The position numbers and the translations under genes were made by a program. Below the pieces are notes generated by a model, which saw only the letters and a list, made by a program, of their open reading frames with translations, was not told where the DNA came from and did no database searches. This document shows positions 37,384 to 45,742 of a DNA stretch of 64,000 nt, in pieces (position 1 is the stretch's first letter; the number at the start of each line of letters is the position of its first letter). The stretch covers positions 35,649-99,648 of the forward strand of contig CALMED010000034.1 of the NCBI GenBank assembly GCA_937862815.1. The letters run 5' to 3'. This DNA comes from an uncultured Chitinophagaceae bacterium (lineage in GTDB: Bacteria; Bacteroidota; Bacteroidia; Chitinophagales; Chitinophagaceae).

Positions 37384-38661
37384 ATGACTTTTGACGCATC
37401 ACTTTACCATGCACAGCAACTCGATGCACAGGATCCCCTGCGCAATTTCCGGTCGGAGTTTCGCATCCCGGAAGACAAAGGACGTCCCCTTGTGTACTTC
37501 CTGGGTAATTCACTCGGGCTGCAACCCAAACGCACCGCCGGTTATCTCCGGCAGATCATGGACGACTGGGCCCGGTACGGGGTGGAGTCGTTTTTTGAAG
37601 CGTCTGAACCCTGGATGGACTACCACAACCAACTTACCCCCGGCCTCAGTACCATCATGGGCTGCCAGCCGCAGGAACTTACGGTGATGAATAACCTGAC
37701 GGTAAACCTCCACCTGATGCTGGTAACGTTTTACCGGCCGGAGGGGAAACGGTTTAAAATTCTGTGTGAAGCAAATGCTTTTCCCAGCGACCAGTACATG
37801 CTCGAAACGCATGTGCGGCACAGGGGCTATGACCCTTCGGACGCCATCATTGAAGTGGCTCCGCGGCCCGGTGAGCACACCCTTCGTATCGAAGATATCC
37901 TCGAACAGATTGAACGCCACCGCCACGAGCTGGCGCTGGTGATCTTCGGCGGTATACAATACTATACCGGGCAGGTGATGCCCATGGAAGCCATTACGCG
38001 TGCCGGCCAGGCAGCCGGGGCGTATGTTGGGTTTGACCTGGCGCATGCGGCCGGCAACATCCCGCTGCAGTTGCACAACTGGAACCTGGATTTTGCCTGC
38101 TGGTGCAGTTACAAATACCTCAACTCCGGTCCGGGTGGTGTTGCAGGCGCCTTCATACACGAACGGCACCATAACAATCCTTCCCTTCACCGCTATGCCG
38201 GATGGTGGGGATACGACAAAGCTACGCGGTTCCGCATGGAACCCGGCTTTCAACCTGCTGCCGGGGCGGAAGGATGGCAGTTGGGTACCCCACCGCTGCT
38301 GCTCTATGCCAGTCACCGCGCTGCCCTGGATGTGGTGGCGGAAGCGGGTTGGGACCGTATCCAGGAAAAAAGGGAGCAGCTGACGGCCTGGCTGTGGAAC
38401 GTGCTGGAGGAGGTAAACCGCTCACAAAATGAACCGGTGATTGACTTCATCACGCCCCGTGATCCTGCGGGGCACGGGTGCCAGGTAAGCATGCACATGC
38501 GGCAGCGGGGCCGGGAAATCTATGACCGGTTGATGCAGGCAGGTTTCTTCGTGGACTGGCGGGAGCCTTCGGTCATCCGGCTGGCGCCGGTGCCCTTGTA
38601 CAATACCTTTGAAGAAGTATGGTCGTTTGGTGATGCGTTGAAGCGCGTAGTGCATGCCTGA
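37384..38661 (+). CDS. kynU: Kynureninase
   Basis: A 425-residue PLP enzyme. VYFLGNSLGLQPKRT near residue 40, FDLAHAAGNIPLQLHNW around 217-233 and the PLP lysine Lys244 in CSYKYLNSGPGG are diagnostic. It cleaves kynurenine or 3-hydroxykynurenine to (3-hydroxy)anthranilate and alanine, a step of tryptophan degradation and of the kynurenine route to NAD. The other kyn genes are not in the window. It starts 30 nt after the GDPD gene. Confidence 0.95.
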   Translation: MTFDASLYHAQQLDAQDPLRNFRSEFRIPEDKGRPLVYFLGNSLGLQPKRTAGYLRQIMDDWARYGVESFFEASEPWMDYHNQLTPGLSTIMGCQPQELTVMNNLTVNLHLMLVTFYRPEGKRFKILCEANAFPSDQYMLETHVRHRGYDPSDAIIEVAPRPGEHTLRIEDILEQIERHRHELALVIFGGIQYYTGQVMPMEAITRAGQAAGAYVGFDLAHAAGNIPLQLHNWNLDFACWCSYKYLNSGPGGVAGAFIHERHHNNPSLHRYAGWWGYDKATRFRMEPGFQPAAGAEGWQLGTPPLLLYASHRAALDVVAEAGWDRIQEKREQLTAWLWNVLEEVNRSQNEPVIDFITPRDPAGHGCQVSMHMRQRGREIYDRLMQAGFFVDWREPSVIRLAPVPLYNTFEEVWSFGDALKRVVHA

Positions 38662-38687
38662 TTTTTTTTATCTCTTATTTTAGTGCC

Positions 38688-39521
38688 ATGACAAGACAAC
38701 AACTTGTTGATCAGATTAAACAAAAGCAAACCTACCTGTGTGTGGGTCTGGATACAGATCGTTCAAAGATCCCCGCCCACCTGTTCTCTCATCCCAACCC
38801 GGTGGCGGCCTTCAATAAAGCCATCATTGCAGCTACAAAAGATTATTGTGTAAGTTATAAAATCAACACCGCCTTTTACGAAGCCATGGGGGTAAAAGGG
38901 TGGGAGGCGCTGGAAGAAACCGTTCACGCCATACCGTCCTCTCATTTTAAAATTGCCGATGCCAAGCGGGGCGATATCGGCAACACGTCCTCGCAATATG
39001 CGAAGGCTTTCTTCGAAACACTTCCGTTTGATGCGGTAACGGTAGCGCCCTATATGGGTGAAGACAGTGTGCGCCCCTTCCTGGAATACGATGGTAAGTG
39101 GGCTATTGTGCTGGGACTTACCAGCAATAAAGGCGCTGCCGATTTTGAGATGAGACAACTGAAGAGCACTAACGGGGAAGCACACCTGCGGGCGGAGTAT
39201 TTGTACGAGCGGGTACTCCGCACGGTTTCTCAATGGGGTAACCCACAGAATCTCATGTTTGTGGTGGGCGCCACACAGGCGGAGGAGTTTGTGAATATTC
39301 GTAGCATCCTTCCCGGGCATTTTCTCCTGGTACCCGGCGTGGGTGCACAGGGCGGCAGCCTGCAGGAGATTTCCCAACAAGCCATGATTCCGGATTGCGG
39401 CCTGCTGGTGAATGCCAGCCGGGCGGTGATCTATGCTTCGGGCGGGGAAGATTTTGCGGAGGCCGCTGCATCCGCGGCAAAGTACTATCAATCAGAAATG
39501 AAAAGCTATTTAACCATTTAA
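38688..39521 (+). CDS. pyrF: Orotidine 5'-phosphate decarboxylase, type 2
   Basis: A 277-residue enzyme, longer than the E. coli type, matching the type 2 OMP decarboxylases. Catalytic DAKRGDIGN (Lys93) and VPGVGAQGG are present, with NASRAVIYAS near the phosphate site. It makes UMP from OMP. It is 26 nt after kynU and 11 nt before the thioredoxin-like gene, all on the plus strand. Confidence 0.95.
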   Translation: MTRQQLVDQIKQKQTYLCVGLDTDRSKIPAHLFSHPNPVAAFNKAIIAATKDYCVSYKINTAFYEAMGVKGWEALEETVHAIPSSHFKIADAKRGDIGNTSSQYAKAFFETLPFDAVTVAPYMGEDSVRPFLEYDGKWAIVLGLTSNKGAADFEMRQLKSTNGEAHLRAEYLYERVLRTVSQWGNPQNLMFVVGATQAEEFVNIRSILPGHFLLVPGVGAQGGSLQEISQQAMIPDCGLLVNASRAVIYASGGEDFAEAAASAAKYYQSEMKSYLTI

Positions 39522-39532
39522 AAATTCTAACC

Positions 39533-40078
39533 ATGAAATCATTACCCGCGTTGCTGTTATTCTTTGTCCCGTTTTTTGCACCCGCCCAAACACCGGTTCC
39601 TGCAGCCGACGCTGTATTGCAGGAAGCAGCTAAAGTAGCAGCCAAAGAGAAAAAAAATATATTAGTGCTATTCACCGCCAGCTGGTGTGTCTGGTGCAAA
39701 CGCATGGATCGTTCCATGGCCGATACCTCCTGCAAAGGTTTTTTTGACGACAATTACGTACCCGTACATCTTACCGTACACGAAAGCAGGGAGAATGTAC
39801 ACCTGGAAAATCCCGGCGGGTTGGAATGGCTGAAGAAATATAAAGCAGAAGATGCGGGTATACCTTTCTGGGTGGTACTGGATCCACAACTCAATCTGCT
39901 GGCAGACAGTTACGTACGAAAGCCAGGCGTGCCGCTGTCGGAACCTGGCGACAACATCGGATGTCCGGCTTCAGCAGAAGAGGTGAAAGCATTCATTGAT
40001 ATATTACGGAAGACGTCGCGTTTGCGGGAAAGAGAACTGGAAATCATCGCCCGGCGTTTCCGGCAGAATCAAAACTGA
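39533..40078 (+). CDS. Secreted thioredoxin-fold protein
   Basis: A 181-residue protein from ATG 39533, with a signal peptide ending near FAPAQ. The redox motif is Cys52-Val-Trp-Cys55 in TASWCVWCKRMD, as in thioredoxin-like (DUF255/Thioredoxin_7) proteins. A third Cys sits in NIGCPASAEE. It likely acts in the periplasm on disulfides; substrate unknown. It converges with the GDSL lipase gene with only 4 nt between them. Confidence 0.87.
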   Translation: MKSLPALLLFFVPFFAPAQTPVPAADAVLQEAAKVAAKEKKNILVLFTASWCVWCKRMDRSMADTSCKGFFDDNYVPVHLTVHESRENVHLENPGGLEWLKKYKAEDAGIPFWVVLDPQLNLLADSYVRKPGVPLSEPGDNIGCPASAEEVKAFIDILRKTSRLRERELEIIARRFRQNQN

Positions 40079-40082
40079 TGGA

Positions 40083-40763
40083 TTATTTTTTCAACTCCTC
40101 CTGCATCACCAGCGCCACTTTTGCTGCCCAGCGTGCATAGTCTTTTCCGGAGGGATGCAGTCCGTCTTTGGCCACTAAGCCTTTGTAGGTCTGCGCTTCC
40201 CGTGTAAGGGGGGTGATGTTGATGTAGTGTACCTTATACCGGTTGCTGATTTGTTGATTGATGCTGTTGAAAGCGTTAATTTCCGCCGCAATTTTAGTCC
40301 GGTCGCGCCCCGCGGCAAAGGGAGTAACGCCCCAGTCGGGAATACTCAATACAATTACCCGGTTTGTTTTTCCGCCTGCATAATCAATTGCCTGCTGCAG
40401 CAATTGCTCAAACTGTTGGGCATACTCATCCGTATTGCGACCCCGGTATTGGTTGTTCACACCAATGAGCAGGGTCACGAAATCAAACGGTACTGCCAGC
40501 CGGGTTTGTGCCAGGGCTTCCTGCAATTCGTCGGTGGTCCATCCCGTTTTGGCGATGATGGAGGGTTCGGCTACCGCGATGCCTTTCTTTTTGAGCAGGG
40601 CAACAGTTTGGTAGGGAAAGTTTTTCTGCAGGGGAACACTTTCACCAATGGTGTAAGAGTCGCCCAGTGCCAGGTAAGAAAAGGAGGTGGGTTGCATGTA
40701 TCCGCAGCTTGAAGTGAGCAGAAAGATGATGAGAGAAAGGATGCTTCGCAGGGGCATGTTCAT
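40083..40763 (-). CDS. SGNH/GDSL hydrolase, lipoprotein
   Basis: A 226-residue lipoprotein (lipobox LTSSC, Cys20). GDSL block: LALGDSYTIG with nucleophile Ser36; block III is GVNNQYRG in place of the usual GxND; block V is DGLHPSGKDY with Asp and His. It should be an esterase or acetylhydrolase on the cell surface or in the periplasm. Start at 40763; ATG 40757 would also fit. It follows the YCII-like gene by 4 nt and is likely cotranscribed with it. Confidence 0.9.
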   Translation of the reverse strand: MNMPLRSILSLIIFLLTSSCGYMQPTSFSYLALGDSYTIGESVPLQKNFPYQTVALLKKKGIAVAEPSIIAKTGWTTDELQEALAQTRLAVPFDFVTLLIGVNNQYRGRNTDEYAQQFEQLLQQAIDYAGGKTNRVIVLSIPDWGVTPFAAGRDRTKIAAEINAFNSINQQISNRYKVHYINITPLTREAQTYKGLVAKDGLHPSGKDYARWAAKVALVMQEELKK

Positions 40764-40767
40764 CTGT

Positions 40768-41184
40768 TTAATACTTTTTATCGGGAGTCCCGGGCTTAAA
40801 ACTGCCTTCCGGAGACGTATACCAGGTGCGTATTTCGTAGTTCAGGCGACCTGCCGCCACAGCCGGATCGGTTTGCAGCAGTCGTTCAATGTTGGCGCGT
40901 GTGGAACAGCCTGGCGCCGATGCGTCAAAAATGAAGATACCCAGCCAATCGCCGCCGTCGCCGAACGGTCCGGCAACCTTCAGCATGCCTTCGCTGTACA
41001 ACCGGTTGATGTTGGCCATATGCCCCCGCTGCAAGGCAGCAGCTGTGGCGCTGTCCTGGCCACGGTTCGGGCCTTTCTTCAGCAGTACAAACCAATAGGG
41101 TTGGATCTGTTCGGCGGGTGGTTGTTGCGCCGGCAGCTGCTGCAGGCACAGCAAGAGGAAGGGGATCAGCAATATTAATTTCAT
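40768..41184 (-). CDS. YCII-related domain protein with signal peptide
   Basis: A 138-residue protein. After a signal peptide (ending near LPAQ), the YCII fold is seen in YWFVLLKKGPNRGQDS, GHMANINRLYSEGMLKVAGPFGD and GIFIFDA. Most YCII proteins are cytoplasmic small enzymes, so export is a little unusual. Partner of the GDSL hydrolase by context only. The upstream region 41185-41273 is shared with the divergent acyl-CoA dehydrogenase. Confidence 0.8.
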   Translation of the reverse strand: MKLILLIPFLLLCLQQLPAQQPPAEQIQPYWFVLLKKGPNRGQDSATAAALQRGHMANINRLYSEGMLKVAGPFGDGGDWLGIFIFDASAPGCSTRANIERLLQTDPAVAAGRLNYEIRTWYTSPEGSFKPGTPDKKY

Positions 41185-41245
41185 ATGCCGGCTGTTAACG
41201 GGGCAGAAATGTACAATAAAATATCCGGTGTGGAGCTGCCTTTCC

Positions 41246-41253
41246 TACCTTTG
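41246..41253 (+). promoter_or_regulatory. TACCTTTG -7 box for the acyl-CoA dehydrogenase gene
   Basis: Exact TAnnTTTG match, 20 nt before ATG 41274. Confidence 0.55.
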
Positions 41254-41273
41254 TAGCAGTAAAACACTGCCAT

Positions 41274-42458
41274 ATGTCGGTAAAACAAGACCTCTTCCAG
41301 AGCCCGGATTATTTTCTTGTTGACGAGTTGCTCACCGAAGAGCAAAAGCTGATCCGGGATACGGTTCGCGCTTACGTGAAAAAAGAAATTTCTCCCATCA
41401 TTGAAGAATATGCCCAGCGATCGGAGTTCCCGCAGCAGATTGTGGGGCAGTTGGGTGAGCTGGGTTGTTTTGGACCCACCGTTCCCACCGAATACGGCGG
41501 TGGTGGGCTTGATTATACCAGTTACGGACTGATGATGCAGGAACTGGAACGGGGCGACAGTGGCGTGCGTTCCACGGCCTCCGTGCAGGGTTCACTGGTT
41601 ATGTTTCCGATTTATAAATACGGAGACGAGGCGCAGCGGAAAAAATATCTGCCCCGGCTGGCGAGCGGAGAATGGCTCGGATGTTTTGGTCTCACCGAAC
41701 CCAACCACGGCAGCGATCCATCCAGCATGACCACCCATTTCACCGATGCGGGTGATTACGTGGTGCTGAACGGCGCCAAAATGTGGATCAGCAATGCACC
41801 CTACGCCCAGGTGGCGGTGGTATGGGCCAAGGATGAGGCGGGGGTGGTACACGGTTTGATCGTAGAACAGGGCATGGAAGGCTTTTCTGCGCCCACCACT
41901 CATAACAAATGGAGCCTGCGGGCCAGCGCTACCGGCGAGTTGGTGTTTGATCATGTGAAAGTGCCCAAAGAAAATATATTGCCCAACGTTACCGGTATGC
42001 GGGGACCGCTCAGCTGTCTTACCAAAGCCCGTTACGGTATTGCCTGGGGTGTGCTGGGGGCGGCGATGGATTGTTACGATACGGCCCTTCGTTACTCGAA
42101 AGAGCGGGTACAGTTTGGTAAACCCATTGCTTCGTTTCAACTGCAGCAGAAAAAGCTGGCCGAGATGCTCACGGAGATCACCAAGGCCCAGTTGCTCAAC
42201 TGGCGGCTGGGTTCGCTGATGGACGATGGGCGGGCCACTCCCCAGCAGGTGAGCATGGCCAAGCGCAACAGCTGTGAAATAGCCACAGAGATCTGCCGCG
42301 AAGCCCGCCAGATGCTGGGCGGCATGGGCATCACCGGTGAGTATCCCATCATGCGTCACATGATGAACCTCGAGAGTGTGATCACCTACGAGGGCACCCA
42401 CGACATCCACCTGTTGATCACAGGTATGGACATTACCGGTATTAACGCATTCAAATGA
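41274..42458 (+). CDS. Acyl-CoA dehydrogenase, glutaryl-CoA dehydrogenase-like
   Basis: A 394-residue flavoprotein. The FAD/substrate blocks GCFGLTEPNHGSDPSSM and KMWISNAPYAQV, and catalytic base Glu373 in TYEGTHDIH, are present. The arginine-bearing VRSTASVQGSLV near residue 100 resembles the substrate-carboxylate contact of glutaryl-CoA dehydrogenase, so I favour oxidation and decarboxylation of glutaryl-CoA to crotonyl-CoA. This would feed the 3-hydroxybutyryl-CoA dehydrogenase and CoA-transferase nearby. Its stop overlaps the ChaN-like start. Confidence 0.9.
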   Translation: MSVKQDLFQSPDYFLVDELLTEEQKLIRDTVRAYVKKEISPIIEEYAQRSEFPQQIVGQLGELGCFGPTVPTEYGGGGLDYTSYGLMMQELERGDSGVRSTASVQGSLVMFPIYKYGDEAQRKKYLPRLASGEWLGCFGLTEPNHGSDPSSMTTHFTDAGDYVVLNGAKMWISNAPYAQVAVVWAKDEAGVVHGLIVEQGMEGFSAPTTHNKWSLRASATGELVFDHVKVPKENILPNVTGMRGPLSCLTKARYGIAWGVLGAAMDCYDTALRYSKERVQFGKPIASFQLQQKKLAEMLTEITKAQLLNWRLGSLMDDGRATPQQVSMAKRNSCEIATEICREARQMLGGMGITGEYPIMRHMMNLESVITYEGTHDIHLLITGMDITGINAFK

Positions 42459-43312
42459 TGCAACGCTTTTTTGCACTTCTTGGCTGTCTTCTGTTGGTGC
42501 AGGGGGGGCTGGCGCAGCAAAAACCCGCTTACCGGATTTTTGATGCGAAGGGACGAAAGGTGAGTTATGGTAAAATGGTGGGGCAGCTGGCACAGCGCGA
42601 TATCGTTCTGTTTGGCGAGTACCACAACAACCCCATCATTCACTGGTTGCAACTGATCACCACGCGTGACCTGGGACAGCAGCGAAGCATCATCCTGGGC
42701 GCGGAGATGTTTGAAGCCGATAACCAGGAAGGACTGACCCGGTATGTGGAGGGAACAACCGATGCAAAGACCTTTGGCGATGAAGTGCGGCTCTGGAACA
42801 ATCACAAAACCGATTATGAACCGCTGGTGCGCTATGCCCGGGAACAGAAACGTCCGTTCATCGCCACCAATATCCCCCGGCGTTACGCTTCGCTGGTGGC
42901 CCGCGGCGGATTTGAAGCGTTGGACACCCTTCCTGCCAGCGTAAAAGCATGGATCGCGCCTTTACCGATACCGTACGTGGATACCCTTCCCGGATACCGG
43001 AACATGCTCACCATGATGGGCAGCCATGCATCGCCCAACCTTCCCAGGGCCCAGGCCATCAAGGACGCCACCATGGCGCACTTTATTCTGCGGCATTACA
43101 CACCCGGCAGTCTTTTTCTTCACTTCAACGGAACCTACCATTCCGACGGATACGAAGGGATTCTCTGGTACCTGAAACAAACGAACCCGGCTTTACGTTA
43201 CGCTACCATTGCCACCGTTACCCAAAATGATCTGGGCAAACTCCTGCCCGATCACCGGGGCCGTGCCGATTTTATTATTTGTGTGGATGCCAATATGACC
43301 ACGACCTACTAA
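42455..43312 (+). CDS. ChaN-family haem-binding uptake-domain protein, secreted
   Basis: A 285-residue protein with a signal peptide ending near GLAQ. The ChaN signature is present: IVLFGEYHNNPIIHWLQ, then GAEMFEADNQ and the long helical region RQYAREQKRPFIATNIPRRYA. ChaN-like proteins bind haem or are iron-regulated lipoproteins; this one has a signal peptide without a clear lipobox. The ATG at 42455 overlaps the preceding TGA; a second ATG at 42458 is equally possible. Confidence 0.83.
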   Translation: MMQRFFALLGCLLLVQGGLAQQKPAYRIFDAKGRKVSYGKMVGQLAQRDIVLFGEYHNNPIIHWLQLITTRDLGQQRSIILGAEMFEADNQEGLTRYVEGTTDAKTFGDEVRLWNNHKTDYEPLVRYAREQKRPFIATNIPRRYASLVARGGFEALDTLPASVKAWIAPLPIPYVDTLPGYRNMLTMMGSHASPNLPRAQAIKDATMAHFILRHYTPGSLFLHFNGTYHSDGYEGILWYLKQTNPALRYATIATVTQNDLGKLLPDHRGRADFIICVDANMTTTY

Positions 43313-43358
43313 ACGGAACCGGATGGTTGCCCTGTTTTCTGTTCCTCTGAACCGCAAC

Positions 43359-43375
43359 TGTTAAAATCATTAACA
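43359..43375. promoter_or_regulatory. Operator-like palindrome upstream of the GT-HAD fusion gene
   Basis: TGTTAA, 5 nt, TTAACA: a perfect 6-bp-arm inverted repeat inside a longer AACCGCA/TGCGGTT pair (43350-43356 / 43381-43387). The region 43313-43583 has no gene. Possible regulator site or terminator remnant of the preceding gene. Confidence 0.3.
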
Positions 43376-43514
43376 ATACATGCGGTTTAATTGGCAGGGA
43401 TTTAAATGGTTTTTTCCTGAAAAGCAGGCAATTAGATTGCGTTCGCTTTTTATAATCTGTTAATAATCAATGTGCATCAGCTAATTGCATCCCCGAGCCC
43501 CGGGAGTAATACCT

Positions 43515-43522
43515 TAATTTTG
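43515..43522 (+). promoter_or_regulatory. TAATTTTG -7 box for the GT-HAD fusion gene
   Basis: Exact TAnnTTTG match, 61 nt before ATG 43584. Confidence 0.45.
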
Positions 43523-43583
43523 TTCACCTGCACGCAGTTACCCGGAGTTGCCCGATTGTTTCACCCATAAAACCCAGCTTTGT

Positions 43584-44960
43584 ATGATTACCGTAATTAT
43601 TCCTGTGTTGAATGAGGCTGAAACCATTGAGCAGGTGGTTCGTTTTGCCTTTGCGCATGAACAGGTGTCAGAAGTGCTGGTAGTGGACGATAAATCCATT
43701 GACGACACTGTGGCGCTGGCGCGGAAAGCCGGGGCCAAGGTGATTACCAGTACCAAGCTGGGAAAGGGAGCCAGCATGAAAGATGGGCTGCTGTGTGCAT
43801 CCAACGACCTGCTCGTTTTCCTGGATGGGGATATTGATCCTTATCCACCCAATACCATCCGCGACCTCACCGATCCGCTTTTGAACGATACACATGATTT
43901 TGTGAAGGCAACTTTTGGACGTAACGCAGGACGGGTAACCGAACTGGTGGCAAAGCCTTTGCTGAATATCCTCTTCCCTGAACTGGCTGAGTTTGATCAG
44001 CCGCTCAGCGGCATGATCGCCGGCCGGAAAAGTTATTTTGAGAAAATTGATTTTTACGACGATTACGGGGTGGACATCGGTATCCTTATCGACATGCACC
44101 TGATGAAGGCCCGGATTACGGAAGTGAACATCGGGTACATTGATAATAAAAGCAGGCCCTGGCAGGCCCTGGGGAAGATGAGCAAGGAAGTGTCCCGGGC
44201 CATCATCCAGAAAGCCATGAAGCAGGATAAGTCGAATGTAACACTGGAAGAGTTGCAATCCCTTTCCGAGATACGCGACCAGATGGATTTTGCCATTAAG
44301 GAAAGCCTGGTGGGCCTCGAAAAGATGGCGCTGTTCGACATGGACAATACCTTGTTGCGGGGGCGTTTCATTGATACCTGTTCCCGGCTGTATGGATTTG
44401 AGAAGGAACTCTACACCATCCGGGCCAGCGGCAACGATGCCGTGATCACCACCAAAAACATCGCCCGCCTGCTCAAGGGACTCAATATTTCACAGATACT
44501 GGCCGTAGCCGACAGTATTCCGCTGGTGGATGATGCCGTGGAAGTGGTGCAGGAGTTGAAGCAAAGGGGTTATGTGGTGGGGATTATCAGCGACAGTTAT
44601 GATGTGGTGACCAATCACATCAAAACGAAGATCGGGGCCGATTTTTCGCTGTCCAACGAGCTGGAATTCTCCAAGAGCGTGGCGACCGGCGAAGTGAAGA
44701 TTCCTTCCTTCCTGTTTCATAACGAACGGTCGCGATGCGCTCATACCATCTGTAAAACCAATGCCGTACAGCACATCCTGGAGCATTATAACATTGACAT
44801 CAACAATACTATTGCCATCGGCGATAGTGAAAACGATCTGTGCATGATCCGGCATGTAGGCGTGGGCGTATCGTTCTGTTCTTCCAATGAATTACTGAAT
44901 TACCAGGCCGATCGTACGATTACCGATTATAGTTTTGCCGGTTTGCTGGAGTTTGCCTGA
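43584..44960 (+). CDS. Bifunctional glycosyltransferase (GT81/GpgS-like) fused to HAD-IB phosphatase
   Basis: A 458-residue fusion from ATG 43584. Residues 1-~215 are a GT-A fold: VIIPVLNEAETI, DDKSIDDT, GKG (60-62) and the DxD motif Asp81-Gly-Asp83. The stretch GRVTELVAKPLL (116-127), QPLSGMIAGR (139-148), YGVDIGILID (161-170) and RPWQALGKMSKEV resembles glucosyl-3-phosphoglycerate synthase. Residues ~248-458 are a HAD-IB phosphatase (FDMDNTLL with Asp252/Asp254, IIS, GDSEND with Asp414). Synthase plus phosphatase in one chain suggests a two-step route to a glycosylglycerate-type solute. The metal-ligand His of mycobacterial GpgS has no clear counterpart, so the acceptor is uncertain. Confidence 0.8.
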   Translation: MITVIIPVLNEAETIEQVVRFAFAHEQVSEVLVVDDKSIDDTVALARKAGAKVITSTKLGKGASMKDGLLCASNDLLVFLDGDIDPYPPNTIRDLTDPLLNDTHDFVKATFGRNAGRVTELVAKPLLNILFPELAEFDQPLSGMIAGRKSYFEKIDFYDDYGVDIGILIDMHLMKARITEVNIGYIDNKSRPWQALGKMSKEVSRAIIQKAMKQDKSNVTLEELQSLSEIRDQMDFAIKESLVGLEKMALFDMDNTLLRGRFIDTCSRLYGFEKELYTIRASGNDAVITTKNIARLLKGLNISQILAVADSIPLVDDAVEVVQELKQRGYVVGIISDSYDVVTNHIKTKIGADFSLSNELEFSKSVATGEVKIPSFLFHNERSRCAHTICKTNAVQHILEHYNIDINNTIAIGDSENDLCMIRHVGVGVSFCSSNELLNYQADRTITDYSFAGLLEFA

Positions 44961-44962
44961 TG

Positions 44963-45619
44963 TCAGAGACGGCCGGGAAGTGTACGATCCACTTCTGCCA
45001 GTGAGCGTAGTTTGAGATCGGCGGCTGCCCACCGGGTCGATTCAAAATCTTCCGGATGAGGTACCACTACGCAACGCATACGGGCGGCTTTGGCAGCGAT
45101 CATACCGTTGAAAGAATCTTCAAACACAATGCATTGCAGGGGTGTGGTACCCAGTTCCTCCGCACAGTTGAGAAAGACCTGGGGATGGGGTTTGCCATAA
45201 GGCAGGTTGCCAGCCGAAGCGATGGCGTGAAATGCCGAAGGGAGTGCCAGTTTCTCTAGTACCACTTCCACCAGTTCCATGGGGGAGGAGGTAGCCAGGC
45301 CTACCCGGAATCCCTCTTCCCGGAACAGGGCAATGGCTTCCCGGGCGCCGGGAAGTACAACACCCCGATGGGTGATTTTTTCGATGGCCTTGTTCACAAT
45401 CGTTTGCACAGCGTCAGGTGCCTCCCTGCGGTCGAGATCGAAGTGGTGGAACCAATGTTCAATCCATTCTTCGGTGCGCAAGCCGGTGGAGCTGTGGTAT
45501 TGCTCGGGGGTGAGTACGGGACCCCACCGGGCGAGGGTTTCCTGCCCCGCTTCCCGCCACAGGGGCTCACTGTCAATGAGCAATCCATCCATATCAAACA
45601 GCACTGCCTGGTAGTTCAT
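44963..45619 (-). CDS. HAD-superfamily phosphatase, HxpB/beta-phosphoglucomutase-like
   Basis: A 218-residue class IA HAD protein from ATG 45619. DMDGLLIDSEPLW (Asp9, Asp11), VGLATSSP, KPHPQVFLNCAEEL and VFEDSFNG carry the four HAD motifs. The DMDGLLIDSEPLW opening resembles hexitol phosphatase B of E. coli, so a sugar-phosphate is the probable substrate. It converges with the GT-HAD fusion with 2 nt between stops. A TATTTTTG box sits 4 nt before its start. Confidence 0.88.
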   Translation of the reverse strand: MNYQAVLFDMDGLLIDSEPLWREAGQETLARWGPVLTPEQYHSSTGLRTEEWIEHWFHHFDLDRREAPDAVQTIVNKAIEKITHRGVVLPGAREAIALFREEGFRVGLATSSPMELVEVVLEKLALPSAFHAIASAGNLPYGKPHPQVFLNCAEELGTTPLQCIVFEDSFNGMIAAKAARMRCVVVPHPEDFESTRWAAADLKLRSLAEVDRTLPGRL

Positions 45620-45623
45620 GCTG

Positions 45624-45631
45624 CAAAAATA
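45624..45631 (-). promoter_or_regulatory. TATTTTTG -7 box placed 4 nt before the HAD phosphatase start
   Basis: Exact TAnnTTTG match on the minus strand ending 4 nt before ATG 45619, the same spacing as in front of the paiB-like gene; suggests a leaderless transcript. Confidence 0.5.
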
Positions 45632-45742
45632 AGGGTGCAATTGTGTACGGAGCGGCTATAAAAGTGACTGAAATTTAATACGTTCGAATATTACCAAATT
45701 GTTATCTTGCGTTACCCCCCCGCGGGTCCAAATCATTTATAC

